A DNA stretch of 64,000 nt, taken from contig NZ_PYAW01000001.1 in assembly GCF_003014755.1 (NCBI RefSeq), forward strand, positions 1,550,001-1,614,000, in the 5' to 3' direction. Position numbers and translations under genes: made by a program. The notes under the pieces were generated by a model that ran no database searches, was not told where the DNA came from, and was given only the letters and a program-made list of their open reading frames with translations. Positions 62,496-64,000 of this stretch are shown piece by piece (the first letter of the stretch is position 1; each line of letters starts with the position of its first letter). Source of the DNA: Chitinophaga niastensis. GTDB taxonomy: Bacteria > Bacteroidota > Bacteroidia > Chitinophagales > Chitinophagaceae.

Positions 62496-62969
62496 TTAAT
62501 TAACTACCTTATTAGCGCAGCTACTGCTGGCAAAGGCTTCTGGCTTGGCTTTGAAGGCAAAACCCATACCCAGGATATAACCCATGGCTTCACGGAGTGC
62601 CAGGTTACTTTTAAATTGAGGGTTGGTATTGATGTCTGCGTGTACTTCCATGTCTACATCATATTCAGTAAACAGGTCGCACAGTTCATACGCAATCTCA
62701 ATACTTTTGGCTACTTCTACCAGCATACGTTCTTTGATAGAATAGCGGTCTTTCGTTTTTTCATTATGGATAAACATAAATCCGCCATGACCTTCCCGCA
62801 GGAAAACGATTACGGTAGCAAATTCAGTATCCAATCCTTTTACCTGGGAATCAGTACCAATGCACACTTTCAGCCGAAAGCCGTTACCTGTTTCGCGAAT
62901 AATGGCCTGACGAACTTCGTCTTTAACCGGAAGGTGAATAACCTCTCCATTAAATCTTCTCCATTGCAT
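62496..62969 (-). CDS. YkuK-type RNase H-like fold protein
   Basis: A 157-aa cytoplasmic protein of the DUF458/YkuK family. KVCIGTDSQVKG is the RNase H-like first strand with an Asp. VIVFLREGHGGFMFIHNEK, and DVDMEVHADINTNPQFKS with further acidic residues, follow. Predicted nuclease-like fold; the biological role is unknown. Single gene. Confidence 0.88.
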   Translation of the reverse strand: MQWRRFNGEVIHLPVKDEVRQAIIRETGNGFRLKVCIGTDSQVKGLDTEFATVIVFLREGHGGFMFIHNEKTKDRYSIKERMLVEVAKSIEIAYELCDLFTEYDVDMEVHADINTNPQFKSNLALREAMGYILGMGFAFKAKPEAFASSSCANKVVN

Positions 62970-63176
62970 AAAAATTATAATTAAAGGGTGAACATGCGTA
63001 TTGGGTCCGTTATAATGCCTGCCTGATGAAGTAATACCATGCGCTTAATGGGTCAACAATATGGGATGTATTCATGGGGGGATAACATCGATACATTACG
63101 AATATACGAAAAAGCTGTTAGCATTCACTAACAGCTCATTATTAAAAAAGCATTAATATTTGGAGGAGATGACCGG

Positions 63177-63554
63177 CTAGAACTGACCAGTACTCAGCAA
63201 TACCAGCGTACAGGCTTCCACTGGCTGAATATTATGTTGCCTGGCAATATCTTCCAGTTCTTCATTTTCTGCACCGGGATTAAATATAATGCGGCGGGGT
63301 TGCAACTGCAGGATATAGTCGTAATATTCCTTCTGCAAAACAGGATTCAGGTAAATGCTCACAGTATCTACCTGCTCCAGTGCCGGATGTTCTGTAATCA
63401 CAGGTGTGTCTCCGATAGTGGCAGCACGTTTTCCGATGGCCACCACCGGATGCCCTTTGCCAGTAAGCCTGGTAACAGCCATATTGCTATATCTTTCCGG
63501 GTTGGGTGATGCACCCAGCACAACGGTGAGTTTTTTATTGTTATTGGTTTCCAT
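63177..63554 (-). CDS. CoA-binding domain protein
   Basis: A 125-aa Rossmann-fold protein. VVLGASPNPERYSN is the nucleotide loop, followed by GHPVVAIGKRAATIGD and IIFNPGAENEELEDIARQHN. Members bind CoA (ligase-like CoA-binding domain). The role is unknown. It starts 18 bp after the upstream SDR gene, so the two are likely one operon. Confidence 0.9.
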   Translation of the reverse strand: METNNNKKLTVVLGASPNPERYSNMAVTRLTGKGHPVVAIGKRAATIGDTPVITEHPALEQVDTVSIYLNPVLQKEYYDYILQLQPRRIIFNPGAENEELEDIARQHNIQPVEACTLVLLSTGQF

Positions 63555-63572
63555 GTATCAAAATTACGAAAT

Positions 63573-64000
63573 TCAGAACAAGTGATAAACGCTGCGGGGC
63601 AAGTGAGCCAGGATATCTTTAAAGGCTTCATTCACCACCGGATACTTAAATGTAAAACCGTCCTGTAAAGCCCTTGCAGGCACTACCCATCTGCTTTTTA
63701 GCAATAATTCTGTTTCGGTACCAATTAATAATGCGCCCATCTTTAATAAAGGGGCAGGTGCCGGAATTCCGAAATGGTGACCTGCCGTATTGCGTAATGC
63801 TTTCATAAATGCCTGGTTGGAAACAGGGTTTGGTGCAGTACAATTATACACTCCGGTAAGCGCTTCGTTTACCATCATCCATTCCATCATCCGGCAAACA
63901 TCGGTGATATGAATCCAGGTAAACATTTGTTTACCATTGCCCTGGTAGCCGCCCAGTCCGAATTTGATGAGGTTCATATAAGGCTGCATTACACCACCTG
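63573..64000 (-). CDS. SDR-type epimerase (TIGR01777 family), cut by window edge
   Basis: The C-terminal 142 residues of an NAD-dependent epimerase/dehydratase-like SDR of the TIGR01777 (SDR39U1/YfcH) family. QMFTWIHITDVCRMMEW, GVYNCTAPNPVSNQAFMKAL and the DUF1731 end RALQDGFTFKYPVVNEAFKDIL-like block are clear. The gene continues past base 64000, so the N-terminal NAD-binding part is not seen. Function unknown; in cell-division (SulA-like annotation) the link is weak. Confidence 0.88.
   Translation of the reverse strand, partial: GGVMQPYMNLIKFGLGGYQGNGKQMFTWIHITDVCRMMEWMMVNEALTGVYNCTAPNPVSNQAFMKALRNTAGHHFGIPAPAPLLKMGALLIGTETELLLKSRWVVPARALQDGFTFKYPVVNEAFKDILAHLPRSVYHLF

Overview
The window looks like a chromosome segment of a Bacteroidota bacterium, most likely of the Chitinophagaceae (Chitinophaga-like). 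The evidence is two SusC/SusD pairs, an ECF sigma/FecR pair feeding a SusC with an STN domain, PorT and a type IX secretion (T9SS) sorting domain, Mqo, DUF1800/DUF1501, a LytTR two-component pair, moderate GC, and starts without obvious Shine-Dalgarno sequences. The genus is inferred from family content, not from any search.

Layout. 0-5.4 kb: sulfatase, malate:quinone oxidoreductase, a SUKH-type protein, SRPBCC and VOC proteins, with large palindromes between them. 5.5-13.7 kb: an FtsX-type permease, then a complete RND efflux operon (adaptor, pump, TolC-like channel) ending in a terminator. 13.9-18.5 kb: a SusC/SusD pair. 18.5-22.2 kb: a membrane-anchored AraC-type regulator upstream of an outer-membrane barrel receptor. 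22.5-24.2 kb: a YCII/DGPF protein with an ECF42-type sigma factor. 24.3-29.1 kb: a small double-glycine-leader peptide with a knottin-like six-cysteine pattern, a convergent operon of a cysteine-desulfurase-like PLP enzyme and a DUF4395 membrane protein, and a divergent LytS/LytTR pair.

29.6-33.4 kb is an accessory, decayed island beside tRNA-Lys(CUU): a sensorless histidine kinase, small unknown genes, gene fragments, a two-gene transmembrane plus prokaryotic-YEATS module, and a truncated tyrosine recombinase whose catalytic His is replaced. 33.5-42.7 kb: thiolase, a small XRE regulator, a DUF1800/DUF1501 secreted pair, and a TonB receptor with small upstream secreted proteins. 43.1-54.6 kb is housekeeping: a candidate 6S-like RNA, DUF983, an ABC exporter, an EF-G-like GTPase, YifB/ComM, a MutS-like ATPase, dihydroorotase, PorT, UbiE/MenG and EngB. 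54.7-61.4 kb: a complete ECF sigma, FecR, STN-SusC, SusD surface-signalling and uptake locus. 61.4-64 kb: small lipoproteins, a YkuK-type RNase H-like protein, a CoA-binding protein and a truncated SDR epimerase.

The two most unusual signals are the knottin-like leader peptide at 24.4 kb and a family of long intergenic palindromes. The palindromes have unrelated arms but share a central GCRRAGAT-like core. At two places the palindrome supplies the stop codon of the neighbouring gene, and at dihydroorotase also its last codons. The pYEATS module in the decayed tRNA-Lys island is a third candidate, possibly linked to conflict with phage or other elements.
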